Shown in pieces: positions 8,657 to 16,745 of a stretch of DNA of 42,515 nt. The stretch is from an uncultured Paracoccaceae bacterium. Its GTDB lineage: Bacteria; Pseudomonadota; Alphaproteobacteria; Rhodobacterales; Rhodobacteraceae. The DNA lies in NCBI GenBank assembly GCA_947311485.1, contig CAMZLM010000112.1:1-42515 (forward strand). Direction: 5' to 3'. Position 1 is the stretch's first letter. Each line of letters opens with the position of its first letter. The translations under genes and the position numbers were made by a program. Under the pieces are notes generated by a model, which saw only the letters and a program-made list of their open reading frames with translations, had not been told where the DNA came from and did no database searches.

Positions 8657-9046
8657 TCACAAAGTCGCGAAGTAGTGGTCCAGAACGATGCGGGCCTCGG
8701 GCAGCAATCGCAACTGGTCAATCTGCCCCGAATGGATAAAGGCAAAGCCCGCGCCCTCTTGCAGGGAAACTTTGGCCGGATCCACCGGCGGGGTCAGTTT
8801 ATAGGCGAAATGGTGCAGGCCGCTGCTGGAGACCAGCCTCACAAAAGGGGTAAAATCGGCGTGGTCAAAATGCAGGCCGGTTTCCTCTGCCATTTCGCGC
8901 GCCACGGCGTCGTCGAGGCTCTCTCCGATTTCCACATGGCCGCCAAACAGGCCCCACAGGCCGGGTTTGGGGATGTGGTCAAAATCGTCGCGCAATTTGC
9001 AGCATGACACGGCCAACCGGATCACACGCCAATACCACAGCCACAT
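8657..9046 (-). CDS. NUDIX hydrolase
   Basis: A perfect Nudix box is visible: G-x5-E-x7-R-E-x-x-E-E-x-G-L, as GHVEIGE, then seven residues, then REMAEETGL. This is the Mg-binding loop that cleaves nucleoside diphosphates linked to another moiety; which substrate is used cannot be predicted. The start is uncertain. The longest frame begins with TTG at 9073 without a ribosome-binding site, whereas ATG at 9046 has AGG nearby and places the Nudix box near residue 35, as is typical, giving 129 residues. The N-terminus (MWLWYWRVIRLAVSCCKLRD) is unusually hydrophobic for the family. It lies 43 bases after moaB in the same direction and is probably cotranscribed with it. Confidence 0.88.
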   Translation of the reverse strand: MWLWYWRVIRLAVSCCKLRDDFDHIPKPGLWGLFGGHVEIGESLDDAVAREMAEETGLHFDHADFTPFVRLVSSSGLHHFAYKLTPPVDPAKVSLQEGAGFAFIHSGQIDQLRLLPEARIVLDHYFATL

Positions 9047-9088
9047 CGCCGCCTGCGTCAACCCATTCGCCAAGGGTCTGAAACCGGT

Positions 9089-9619
9089 TTATTTGCGGCG
9101 CAAATGTTCGTCGAGGCGGGGCATCATTTCGATGAAATTGCAGGGCAGGTGGCGGTAATCCAGTTGATAGGCGAAAATCTCGTCCCAGGCGTCTTTGCAG
9201 GCACCGGGGCTGCCGGGCACGGCGAACAGATAGGTTGCCTGTGCCACGCCGCCACAGGCGCGGGACTGTATCGCGGAAGTGCCGATTTTCTTGACGGAAA
9301 CCATGGTGAAATAGGTGCCGAACGCGTCAATTTCCTTTTCGTAAACGTCGCGGTGCGCCTCTACCGTGACATCACGGCCGGTCAGGCCGGTGCCGCCGGT
9401 GGAAATGACCACATCGATGTTTTTATCCGCACACCATGTCCGCAGTTGATCGGCGATCTGGTCGCGCTCGTCCTTGACGATTTTGCGATCCGCCAGAATA
9501 TGGCCGGCATTTTCCAGACGCCCCACCAGCACATCGCCGGATTTGTCCTCGGCCAGTGAACGGCTGTCGGAAACCGTCAGAATCGCAATGCGTACGGGGA
9601 TGAATTCACGTTTACTCAT
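9089..9619 (-). CDS. moaB: Molybdenum cofactor biosynthesis protein B
   Basis: The 176-residue protein matches the MoaB/MogA family: ILTVSDSR near the N-terminus, the substrate-binding segment VVISTGGTGLTGRDVT, and LFAVPGSPGACKDAW near the C-terminus. These enzymes bind molybdopterin and adenylate it before metal insertion; in many bacteria MoaB and MogA overlap in sequence, and the MoaB name here follows the overall shape. It is cytoplasmic. Its ATG comes one base after the stop of the uracil-DNA glycosylase-like gene (TAA C ATG), so translation is likely coupled. No other molybdopterin genes are nearby. Confidence 0.92.
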   Translation of the reverse strand: MSKREFIPVRIAILTVSDSRSLAEDKSGDVLVGRLENAGHILADRKIVKDERDQIADQLRTWCADKNIDVVISTGGTGLTGRDVTVEAHRDVYEKEIDAFGTYFTMVSVKKIGTSAIQSRACGGVAQATYLFAVPGSPGACKDAWDEIFAYQLDYRHLPCNFIEMMPRLDEHLRRK

Positions 9620-9620
9620 G

Positions 9621-10412
9621 TTAGTGTCCTTTTAAACGGGCTTGAACTGCCAGCAGATCGGCCCAGCTGTCGCGTTTTTTCAAGGGATCGCGCAACAGGG
9701 CGGCGGGGTGGAACATGGGCATGACCGGCTTGCCAAAGGCCGTTCCCCACTGTCCGCGCAGGCGGGTTATGCCACGTTTGCCAAGCACGGCCTGACAGGC
9801 GATGTTGCCTACACAAATAATGACCTCGGGGTCGGCCAGTGCGATGTGGCGTTCCAGAAACGGAAGCATCATGTCGATTTCTTCGGGGTCCGGGTCGCGG
9901 TTGCTGGGCGGGCGCCACGGCATGACGTTTGTGATATAGACACCTTTTTCGGCCTCTGCCCCGCGCGACAGCCCGATGGCGGCGCACATTTTATCCAGCA
10001 ACTGTCCCGATTTGCCGACAAAGGGTTTGCCGATACGGTCCTCGTCGCGGCCCGGGGCCTCGCCGATGATCATCAGGCGGGCGGTGGGCAGGCCATCGCA
10101 AAATACCAGATTCCGCGCGCCTTTCTTCAGGGAACAATGGTCAAACACCGCCATGGCATCGCGCAGTGCCACCAGATCGTTGCACTTTGCCGCCATAATG
10201 CGGGCAATATCGGCACCGGCTTCCTGAATTTGGGGGATGACCGGCATGTCCCCGAGGGGGGCAATGTTGGACCCGCTGCCGGTTTTCGGCGTTTTGGGTT
10301 TCGGCGCAGCTTTGGGCAGTTCATAGCGGTTGATTGGCGCATCGCAAATGGCCTCGTCCGCGCCCAGTTCGATGTGCCAGTCAAGGGCGGCAAGGGCTGC
10401 GTAGTAATCCAT
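9621..10412 (-). CDS. Uracil-DNA glycosylase family 4-like, lacking most Fe-S cysteines
   Basis: The 263-residue product has the family 4 UDG motifs: GEAPGRDEDRIGKPFVGKSG (uracil pocket and catalysis) and the C-terminal HPAALLRDP. Such enzymes excise uracil from DNA. In family 4 four cysteines hold a 4Fe-4S cluster. Here the matching positions appear as Phe and Cys (FDHC), Trp (NVMPWRPP) and Met (DMMLPFL), so only one remains and a cluster is unlikely. An N-terminal extension of about 90 residues, rich in Pro, Lys and Gly around residues 34-46, precedes the catalytic domain. The start at 10412 (MDYYAALAALDWHIELGADE) is preferred over the upstream in-frame one on content grounds; I see no clear ribosome-binding site. 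It forms an operon with moaB. Confidence 0.87.
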   Translation of the reverse strand: MDYYAALAALDWHIELGADEAICDAPINRYELPKAAPKPKTPKTGSGSNIAPLGDMPVIPQIQEAGADIARIMAAKCNDLVALRDAMAVFDHCSLKKGARNLVFCDGLPTARLMIIGEAPGRDEDRIGKPFVGKSGQLLDKMCAAIGLSRGAEAEKGVYITNVMPWRPPSNRDPDPEEIDMMLPFLERHIALADPEVIICVGNIACQAVLGKRGITRLRGQWGTAFGKPVMPMFHPAALLRDPLKKRDSWADLLAVQARLKGH

Positions 10413-10500
10413 GAAGGGTGCCGTGTGGTTGTTGCGAGTCGTCTGCAGGATAGGCCGCCGCGCGGGGCAGGACAATGCGCCAGATCATCTTTTCAACGTA

Positions 10501-10532
10501 AAACGCCCGCCGGTTTGCGCCGGCGGACGTTT
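10501..10532 (-). terminator. Rho-independent terminator of the PhoX-like gene
   Basis: Thirteen-base arms (10501-10513 and 10520-10532) pair with one mismatch around a six-base loop. On the minus strand the GC-rich stem is followed by TTTT. It lies 20 bases past the stop of the PhoX-like gene and about 90 bases before the next minus-strand start, as expected of an intrinsic terminator isolating the two transcripts. Confidence 0.85.
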
Positions 10533-10551
10533 CAGGGATGTTTTATGTGGC

Positions 10552-12273
10552 TTACTTGGCCAGCCATACCATATCGAGCGTGTGCTTTTTCTTGCCGGCG
10601 TCTTCGCCGATCAGCAGCGTGCCATCGGACATGGCCAGAATGTTGTCCGGATTGGCGATGTTGTTTTCATCGCAACGGCCATCCTCGGTGGTGGTGCCGA
10701 TGACATAGGGATCAATCCGGGTCAGGTTGTAATCATTGCCGGTTGTTCCTTTGTACACGCCGCCGCAGTCCTCTTTGTTCAGAGCAATCGCGCCACCGTC
10801 GGTTTCATCGCGTGCGCCGGTCATCCAGTCCGGCTGGCCCCACGATTTGTCCATGGTCCAGGACAGGGCAGAGGCGGCGATAAAGACGTCATTGCCGGCG
10901 GATGTAATCCCCTCGAGCTTGTCCCATTCATTGGTGGCCCCGAGCGCGGCTGCTGCGCGGCGGCTCTCGAGAAAGGCGGGGCGGTCGTCGGGATAGCTGG
11001 CGATGGTGCCGTCCCCGTTCAGGTCTTTGCCCGATTTTCCCTCGGCCCATGCCTGAATATCGGCGTTGGAAAGATAGCTGGTTTCGCCCTCTTTGTAATC
11101 CGCCACGGTCACATTGTCGTATTCCGCAATCCAGCCTGCAATCTGTGCGTTGGTGCCATGGGCAAGAGTGATCCATTCGATGTCAAAACCGGCCTTGGTC
11201 GGGTCGGCGGTGGCATCCTGTGTCATCTTGGCTGCGGATAGGGTGCCGGCGCTCAGGTCGCCCTTGGTGTCGGCAACAAACTTGAACAGCACGCCACCGG
11301 ACGCCGTGTTGTATTTTTTGGAGTTGTATTTCGCCGAATCATCGTCACTCATGTACAAGGTCTTGGCATCCGGCATGATGGCGGCGGTTTCATGGGACAG
11401 GCGGCCGGTGGCATAATGTTTCACCAGCGAATAGTCGTTTTCCGTGGCCGCGCCGTTGATTTCGAACAGATAGCCATAGCGATAGGGGTTCGACATTTTG
11501 CCCAGATAGGTGTTCATGGATTTGGGCTTGATATAGGTGACGTCATTGCCGCCTTTGTACCCGGGGCGTTCGTCGTCATCGAAATTGTCCGGATGGTTCC
11601 ACACGGCGGAATTGAAGAAGAAATACTCCTCGGCAATCAGCGGTGACCCCCATGGCGTCACCACGCCGGAACAGACCACAAGCGCGCCGTCAATGCTGCT
11701 CAGGTCGAGCGTGCGGCCTTTGCCGGCGTCGGCCTGCCATTTGCCATCCACACGGCTCATGGGTAGGCGGGTCACGGTACTTGCGCCATCGCGGCCCGCG
11801 CCTTCCCAGCCGGTATAAAGATAGGCTTTGTTGGCACCGGTGGGGACAAAACCGTTAAAATCCGGTGCGTTGGAGATATACATCAATTTGCCCGAGGTAT
11901 CGTAAACCCCGCCAAGTACAGTGCCATCGCCCAAGGCTTCGCCGGCCTTGGCCAGCGTGACATAGCTGCCACCGGAAACCTTGACGGTGGCGCGCTCGCC
12001 TTCGGGCGGGATGGCCACGTCTGCGGCGGTGTGGGTGGTGGTGTCAAAACCGGCGATATAGCCGATCAAGGCCGGTTTGCCGCCTTCCTTCAACGCATTT
12101 TTGCCGCCCGGGTGCTGGGCGGTGAGGAATACTTCGTCCATGCCGTTTACCATCAGGCCGGTGACCTCGGCCCCCTTGGGCATGGTGGCGATACGCGAAA
12201 TCGATTGGGCAAAGCCCGTGGTCCCGGCGGCGCAGATAATGCTTGTCGCCAATAGGGTGTTTAAAGCTTTCAT
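10552..12273 (-). CDS. PhoX-like (DUF839) secreted phosphatase family protein
   Basis: The 573-residue protein carries a Sec-type signal peptide (MKALNTLLATSIICAAGTTG, cleavage near FAQS) and the DUF839/PhoX six-bladed propeller pattern. The metal-site segments are VVCSGVVTPWGSPLIAEE (with the Cys that binds iron in PhoX), LSHETAAIMPD, FLESRRAAA, NEWDKLEG and NPDNILAM, followed by LLIGEDAG. In characterised PhoX enzymes calcium and iron cofactors hydrolyse phosphomonoesters in the periplasm. Those enzymes are usually Tat substrates with twin arginines; this protein has none, so export appears to be by Sec. Related DUF839 proteins without proven phosphatase activity exist, so phosphatase is the likely but not certain role. 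GGAGAG precedes the ATG. The gene diverges from ileS and ends at a strong terminator. Confidence 0.87.
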   Translation of the reverse strand: MKALNTLLATSIICAAGTTGFAQSISRIATMPKGAEVTGLMVNGMDEVFLTAQHPGGKNALKEGGKPALIGYIAGFDTTTHTAADVAIPPEGERATVKVSGGSYVTLAKAGEALGDGTVLGGVYDTSGKLMYISNAPDFNGFVPTGANKAYLYTGWEGAGRDGASTVTRLPMSRVDGKWQADAGKGRTLDLSSIDGALVVCSGVVTPWGSPLIAEEYFFFNSAVWNHPDNFDDDERPGYKGGNDVTYIKPKSMNTYLGKMSNPYRYGYLFEINGAATENDYSLVKHYATGRLSHETAAIMPDAKTLYMSDDDSAKYNSKKYNTASGGVLFKFVADTKGDLSAGTLSAAKMTQDATADPTKAGFDIEWITLAHGTNAQIAGWIAEYDNVTVADYKEGETSYLSNADIQAWAEGKSGKDLNGDGTIASYPDDRPAFLESRRAAAALGATNEWDKLEGITSAGNDVFIAASALSWTMDKSWGQPDWMTGARDETDGGAIALNKEDCGGVYKGTTGNDYNLTRIDPYVIGTTTEDGRCDENNIANPDNILAMSDGTLLIGEDAGKKKHTLDMVWLAK

Positions 12274-12423
12274 GATTCTCTCCGGTTTTTTGATTGTATG
12301 GTCAAACTATATGGCCATTCCGGCGTTTTTTCTAGGATAGGTTTTTAACCATTTCATAACAGGGCGGTTGAACCTATGGACGGCATGGCATTGCAGCGTT
12401 ATAAGCCGCCCCATGCAGATGAT

Positions 12424-12448
12424 ATTCGCAATTATTATTCGAATTATC
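12424..12448. promoter_or_regulatory. AT-rich repeat island in the phoX-like/ileS divergent region
   Basis: Within the otherwise GC-rich 272-base gap, ATTCGCAATTAT (12424-12435) is repeated imperfectly as ATTCGAATTAT (12437-12447), and together with flanking GATA/TATC bases the stretch reads as an imperfect palindrome. Such a pattern could be a regulator site or a promoter core for ileS, but I cannot name a binding protein. The rest of the gap shows no convincing hexamer pair. Confidence 0.25.
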
Positions 12449-12545
12449 AGCCCGGCGCTCTGATTGCACGAGCCGCCGGGATAAGGCGTATGGACTGCCC
12501 GCGCCGCCCTTGAACCAGACACCTGACCAATGCGGAGCCACGACT

Positions 12546-15431
12546 ATGTGTGCCGATACCCCAGAATACAAAGACACCCTGAACCTGCCGAAAACCGATT
12601 TCCCCATGCGCGCCGGCCTGCCCAAGCGCGAGCCGGAATGGTTGGACCGGTGGGCGAAGTTGGATATTTACCACACGCTGCGCGCCCGCAGCAAGGACCG
12701 CAAGCCATTCGTGCTGCACGACGGTCCTCCCTATGCCAACGGGCATTTGCACATCGGCCACGCGCTGAACAAGGTGCTCAAGGATTTCATCGTGCGTTCC
12801 CAACAAATGATGGGCCGCGATTCGCGTTATATCCCCGGTTGGGATTGCCACGGCCTGCCGATTGAATGGAAAATTGAGGAAAAATATCGCCAGAAGGGCA
12901 AAAACAAAGACGACGTGCCGATCAACGAATTGCGCGGCGAATGCCGCAAATTCGCCGGCGAATGGGTTGATATCCAGCGCGAGGAGTTCAAACGTCTGGG
13001 CGTGACCGGCAATTGGGAAAAACCTTATAAAACCATGGATTTTGATTCAGAGGCAGTGATCGCCGAGGAATTCATGAAATTCGTGATGAATGGTTCGCTG
13101 TATCGCGGATCAAAGCCCGTGATGTGGTCGCCGGTTGAAAAAACCGCGTTGGCCGAGGCCGAGATCGAGTATCACGATCACAAGAGCCACACCATCTGGG
13201 TGAAATTCGCCTTTGTAAATGCTTCGGGCGATCTGGACGGGGCAAGCGCCGTGATCTGGACCACCACTCCCTGGACCATTCCGCAAAACAAGGCGGTCGC
13301 CTATAATCCGAAAATCGCCTATGGTTTGTACGAAGTCACCGCCACCGAAGATGAAAGCTGGACCGCCAAGGGCGACCGTTTTGTGCTGGCCGATACGCTG
13401 GCCGCTGACGCGCTAAAACAATCGCGCGTCACCGATTATACCCGTCTGCGCGATGTGGCCCCCGATGAACTGGCCCCGCTGGTATGCAAACATCCGTTTG
13501 CCGATATGGACGATTTCTGGGCTTACGACGTTCCGATGATCGACGGCGACCACGTTACCAATGAGGCCGGCACCGGCTTTGTCCACACCGCGCCCTCGCA
13601 CGGGGCGGACGATTACGAATGTTTCGTCAAACGCGGCTGGACCGACCGGATGACCCATAACGTCAACGAGGACTCCGCCTTCGAGGAATTCGTTCCCTTC
13701 TTTGCCGGTCTTCAGGTGTTTGACCGCAAAGGCAAGGAGGGCAAAGCCAACACCGCCGTGATTGCCAAGCTGGTCGAGGCAAACGCCCTGATCGCGCGCG
13801 GGCGGGTAACGCACAGCTATCCGCATAGCTGGCGATCCAAAGCGCCGGTGATTTTCCGCAATACGCCACAGTGGTTCGTGGCCATCGACAAACCGCTGGA
13901 CGATGGAATGGGCGACAGCGGCAACACCATCCGCACCCGCGCCCTGACTGAAATCGACAAGGTCGAATGGACCCCGAAAACCGGCCGTAACCGTTTGTAT
14001 TCGATGATCGAAAATCGCCCCGATTGGGTGATGTCGCGCCAACGCGCCTGGGGCGTGCCGCTCACCTGTTTTATCCGCGAGGTTGGCGAAGGACAGGTTG
14101 AATTGCTGCGCGATCCCGATGTGAATGCGCGCATCGGCAAAGTTTTCCGCGAAGAAGGTGCCGACGCCTGGTTTGCTGACGGGGCGCGCGAACGCTTCCT
14201 TGGTGCGGAACTGGCAGCGCAGGATTGGCTGCTTGTCAGCGATATTCTGGACGTGTGGTTTGACAGCGGCTCGACCCATGCGTTCGTTCTGCGCGACCGC
14301 GAAGACGGCGCGCCGGACGGCATTGCCGATGTTTATCTGGAAGGCACCGACCAGCACCGCGGTTGGTTCCATTCGTCCTTGTTGCAAAGCTGCGGCACCA
14401 ATGGCCGCGCGCCCTATCGTGGTGTCGTGACCCACGGGTTCACGCTGGACGCCAAGGGTGTGAAAATGTCGAAATCCATCGGCAATACCATTGTGCCGGA
14501 AAAAATCGTCAAACAATACGGTGCCGATATTCTGCGGCTCTGGGTGGCGCAAACCGATTTTACCTCGGATCAACGCATCGGTGATGAAATCCTCAAGGGT
14601 ACCGCCGACAGCTATCGCCGCCTGCGCAACACGCTGCGGTTTATGCTGGGCAACCTGAATGGCTTTGACGACAGCGAAAAGGTCGCCGTGGCCGACATGC
14701 CCGAACTGGAACAACTGATCCTGCACCGGCTTGCCGAACTTAGCGAAACTGTCGAAAATGGCTATAATAGCTACAACTTCCAAGGTGTGTTCCAGCAATT
14801 GTTCCAGTTTTGCACGCTGGATCTGTCGGCGCTGTATTTTGATGTGCGTAAGGATGTGCTGTATTGTGATGGCGACAACAGCCTTGCCCGCCGCGCCGCG
14901 CGCACTGTGCTGGACATCATTTTCCACCGCCTGACCACCTGGCTCGCACCGATCCTGTGCTTCACTATGGAAGACGTCTGGCTGCAACGCTACCCGGGGG
15001 ATGACAGCTCTGTTCACTTGCAGGATTTCCCCGACACCCCGCAGGAATGGCGCAACGAAGCACTGGCGGAAAAATGGGAAGCGATCCGCAATGTGCGCCG
15101 TGTGGTGACGGGTGCAATTGAAATCCAGCGACGTGACAAGGTGATCGGTGCCTCGCTCGAAGCCGCCCCTGTGGTCTATGTGTCGGATGCGGCAGTTCTG
15201 GACATCCTGAAAGGCGTGCCTTTTGCGGATATCTGCATTACCTCGGCTGTAGACTTACAAGCCGGTGCAGCACCGGTTGAGGCATTTACCCTACCGGAAA
15301 TCGACGGTGTCGGCGTGGTCTTTGCCAAGGCAACAGGCGACAAATGCCAACGCTGTTGGAAGATCCTGCCCGATGTCGGAACCCACAGCCACACCGGTGT
15401 GTGCGGACGGTGCGATACGGCACTTTCCTGA
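12546..15431 (+). CDS. ileS: Isoleucyl-tRNA synthetase
   Basis: The 961-residue class I enzyme charges tRNA-Ile. It shows the HIGH signature in PPYANGHLHIGH (about residues 61-72), the editing domain with WTTTPWTIPQNKA (about 238-250), the KMSKS loop in GVKMSKSIGN (about 640) and a C-terminal zinc finger with two CxxC pairs (CQRC and CGRC, about residues 934-957), which is usual for the bacterial-type enzyme. The ATG at 12546 is chosen because GGAG lies just upstream and MCADTPEYKDTLNLPKT is a typical roseobacter start; a TTG at 12510 in frame has no support. The gene runs opposite to the PhoX-like gene and is followed 53 bases later by an ogt-type gene. No T-box leader is visible, as expected in alphaproteobacteria. 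Confidence 0.97.
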   Translation: MCADTPEYKDTLNLPKTDFPMRAGLPKREPEWLDRWAKLDIYHTLRARSKDRKPFVLHDGPPYANGHLHIGHALNKVLKDFIVRSQQMMGRDSRYIPGWDCHGLPIEWKIEEKYRQKGKNKDDVPINELRGECRKFAGEWVDIQREEFKRLGVTGNWEKPYKTMDFDSEAVIAEEFMKFVMNGSLYRGSKPVMWSPVEKTALAEAEIEYHDHKSHTIWVKFAFVNASGDLDGASAVIWTTTPWTIPQNKAVAYNPKIAYGLYEVTATEDESWTAKGDRFVLADTLAADALKQSRVTDYTRLRDVAPDELAPLVCKHPFADMDDFWAYDVPMIDGDHVTNEAGTGFVHTAPSHGADDYECFVKRGWTDRMTHNVNEDSAFEEFVPFFAGLQVFDRKGKEGKANTAVIAKLVEANALIARGRVTHSYPHSWRSKAPVIFRNTPQWFVAIDKPLDDGMGDSGNTIRTRALTEIDKVEWTPKTGRNRLYSMIENRPDWVMSRQRAWGVPLTCFIREVGEGQVELLRDPDVNARIGKVFREEGADAWFADGARERFLGAELAAQDWLLVSDILDVWFDSGSTHAFVLRDREDGAPDGIADVYLEGTDQHRGWFHSSLLQSCGTNGRAPYRGVVTHGFTLDAKGVKMSKSIGNTIVPEKIVKQYGADILRLWVAQTDFTSDQRIGDEILKGTADSYRRLRNTLRFMLGNLNGFDDSEKVAVADMPELEQLILHRLAELSETVENGYNSYNFQGVFQQLFQFCTLDLSALYFDVRKDVLYCDGDNSLARRAARTVLDIIFHRLTTWLAPILCFTMEDVWLQRYPGDDSSVHLQDFPDTPQEWRNEALAEKWEAIRNVRRVVTGAIEIQRRDKVIGASLEAAPVVYVSDAAVLDILKGVPFADICITSAVDLQAGAAPVEAFTLPEIDGVGVVFAKATGDKCQRCWKILPDVGTHSHTGVCGRCDTALS

Positions 15432-15484
15432 TCCAATCGGCCAAACCCCTTGCATTGCTTGCGGGTTTGGCCAAAACTCTCTCC

Positions 15485-15940
15485 ATGAATACAGCCATGC
15501 TGCGCACACCCGTTGGTCTTTTGGGGCTGGTCGAAGAAAACGACCGGATTACCCGATTGCTCTGGCACGGGGAAAACAGCGGTTTTCGCACGGCAGTCCT
15601 GAAACGCGGGATTGATCAGCTGGAAGCCTATTTTTCCGGTGAACTGGATGCTTTCGACCTGCCGCTTGCCCCTGCCGGAACCCCGTTTCAGCAACAGGTC
15701 TATCAACAGATGCAGACAATCCCCAAGGGAGAAACCCGCACCTATGGTGATCTGGCCCGCGCGCTGGACTGCCCCGCACAACCCATCGGGCAGGCTTGTG
15801 GATCCAACCCGATCCCGATCATTATTCCCTGCCACCGTGTTGTGGGAACCAACGGCATTGGCGGATTTTCCGGCGAGGGGGGCGTTGAAATGAAAATCCG
15901 GCTTTTGCGCCACGAGTCAGCCTATTCGCTGCTATTGTAA
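15485..15940 (+). CDS. ogt: Methylated-DNA--protein-cysteine methyltransferase
   Basis: The 151-residue suicide repair protein removes methyl groups from O6-alkylguanine. The active-site motif is IIPCHRVV with the acceptor Cys, preceded by the helix-turn-helix segment GETRTYGDLARAL and the arginine-finger region AQPIGQACGSNPIP; GIGGFSGEGGVEMK follows. The size and a short N-terminal domain fit Ogt better than the Ada fusion. An in-frame upstream extension to 15344 lies inside the end of ileS and does not resemble the family, so ATG 15485 is taken, although ATG 15497 is also possible. The canonical Gly-Gln-Ala-Cys is kept where many homologues read GxAxxxNP. The gene may share the ileS transcript. 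Confidence 0.93.
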   Translation: MNTAMLRTPVGLLGLVEENDRITRLLWHGENSGFRTAVLKRGIDQLEAYFSGELDAFDLPLAPAGTPFQQQVYQQMQTIPKGETRTYGDLARALDCPAQPIGQACGSNPIPIIIPCHRVVGTNGIGGFSGEGGVEMKIRLLRHESAYSLLL

Positions 15941-15942
15941 TT

Positions 15943-16007
15943 CTATTTTCCTGAAATATCCTCGGGGGTGAATTGGCCAGCGGCCAAGAGGGGGCAGACT
16001 GCCCCCT
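15943..16007 (-). repeat. Composite two-hairpin 3' element, copy 1
   Basis: Read on the minus strand, directly behind the pcs stop codon, there is a hairpin AGGGGGC/GCCCCCT (15989-15995 with 16001-16007), a second hairpin TTGGCC-GCT-GGCCAA (15973-15987) and then a core CCCCCGAGGATATTT followed by AAAATAG (15943-15968). The same order recurs at 31530-31585 with a different second stem, and a shorter version occurs at 21360-21391. Here it also separates convergent ogt and pcs and probably serves as a terminator or 3'-end stabiliser. Confidence 0.75.
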
Positions 16008-16703
16008 TTATGTGGTGCGCGCAGGAATGATCTGCTGCACAATTCCCACAAACAGAATGTAAATACTCGACACTGTCAGCGCCACGGTAACCAATGGTCC
16101 CGGATGGAAATCCGCCCACGCCGACATGCCGGCAAGCAGGGTCCACAGCAGCGTGACCGGCAGGCTCACCATACGCCACCGCTCGGTGCGCACAGGATGG
16201 ATGAATTTCAAATTGGTAAACATTGCCGCCGCACAAATCACAACCAACCCCAAAATCAGCCAATAATTCGGCTCGGTTGCAAAAATCACCAAAACCACCA
16301 TATTCCAGCATCCCGGAAATCCGGCAAAACTGTTGTCGCGGGTTTTCATCCCCGTATCGGCAAAATACAGCGCGCTGGTAAAGGTGATGATCAGAATACA
16401 GGTCCAGCCGGTCCAATCGGGCAGTAACCCGCTTTCAAACAGGGCAAAGGCGGGAATGAAAACATAGGTCAGGTAATCAATGACCAGATCCAGCAACACC
16501 CCGTCATATTTGGGCGCATTGGTCTTTACATTATAATGTCGCGCCAACGGCCCGTCGATCCCGTCGACAAAAAATGCCACCACCAGCCAGACATACATCA
16601 GGCTCCACTTTTCATCCACAGCGGCCAGAAGGGCCAGCATGGCAAATACCGCGCCGGTGGCGGTTAAATAATGGACGAGCAGGGCTTTGATACGAAGGGT
16701 CAT
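16008..16703 (-). CDS. pcs: Phosphatidylcholine synthase
   Basis: The product (231 residues from ATG 16703) is an integral membrane CDP-alcohol phosphatidyltransferase with about eight hydrophobic segments. The catalytic motif DG-x2-xAR-x-G-x3-D-x3-D is seen in VDGIDGPLARHYNV and DGVLLDLVIDYLTY. The surrounding residues (FVDGIDGPLAR, IDYLTYVFIPAFALF) are those of Pcs, which joins choline to CDP-diacylglycerol at the inner membrane. It makes phosphatidylcholine in one step, a lipid typical of alphaproteobacteria. The start is uncertain: a TTG four codons upstream (16715) has GGGA in good spacing, while the ATG has none. The stop codon abuts the composite hairpin element. Confidence 0.92.
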   Translation of the reverse strand: MTLRIKALLVHYLTATGAVFAMLALLAAVDEKWSLMYVWLVVAFFVDGIDGPLARHYNVKTNAPKYDGVLLDLVIDYLTYVFIPAFALFESGLLPDWTGWTCILIITFTSALYFADTGMKTRDNSFAGFPGCWNMVVLVIFATEPNYWLILGLVVICAAAMFTNLKFIHPVRTERWRMVSLPVTLLWTLLAGMSAWADFHPGPLVTVALTVSSIYILFVGIVQQIIPARTT

Positions 16704-16745
16704 TATTTTTTTCAATCACATTCCCGTCAGAAAGGCGATAGGCAT

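Noticed and set aside
13413-15017. Open frame of 534 codons on the minus strand inside ileS
   Set aside because: It lies wholly within a well-identified gene and shows only shadow composition.
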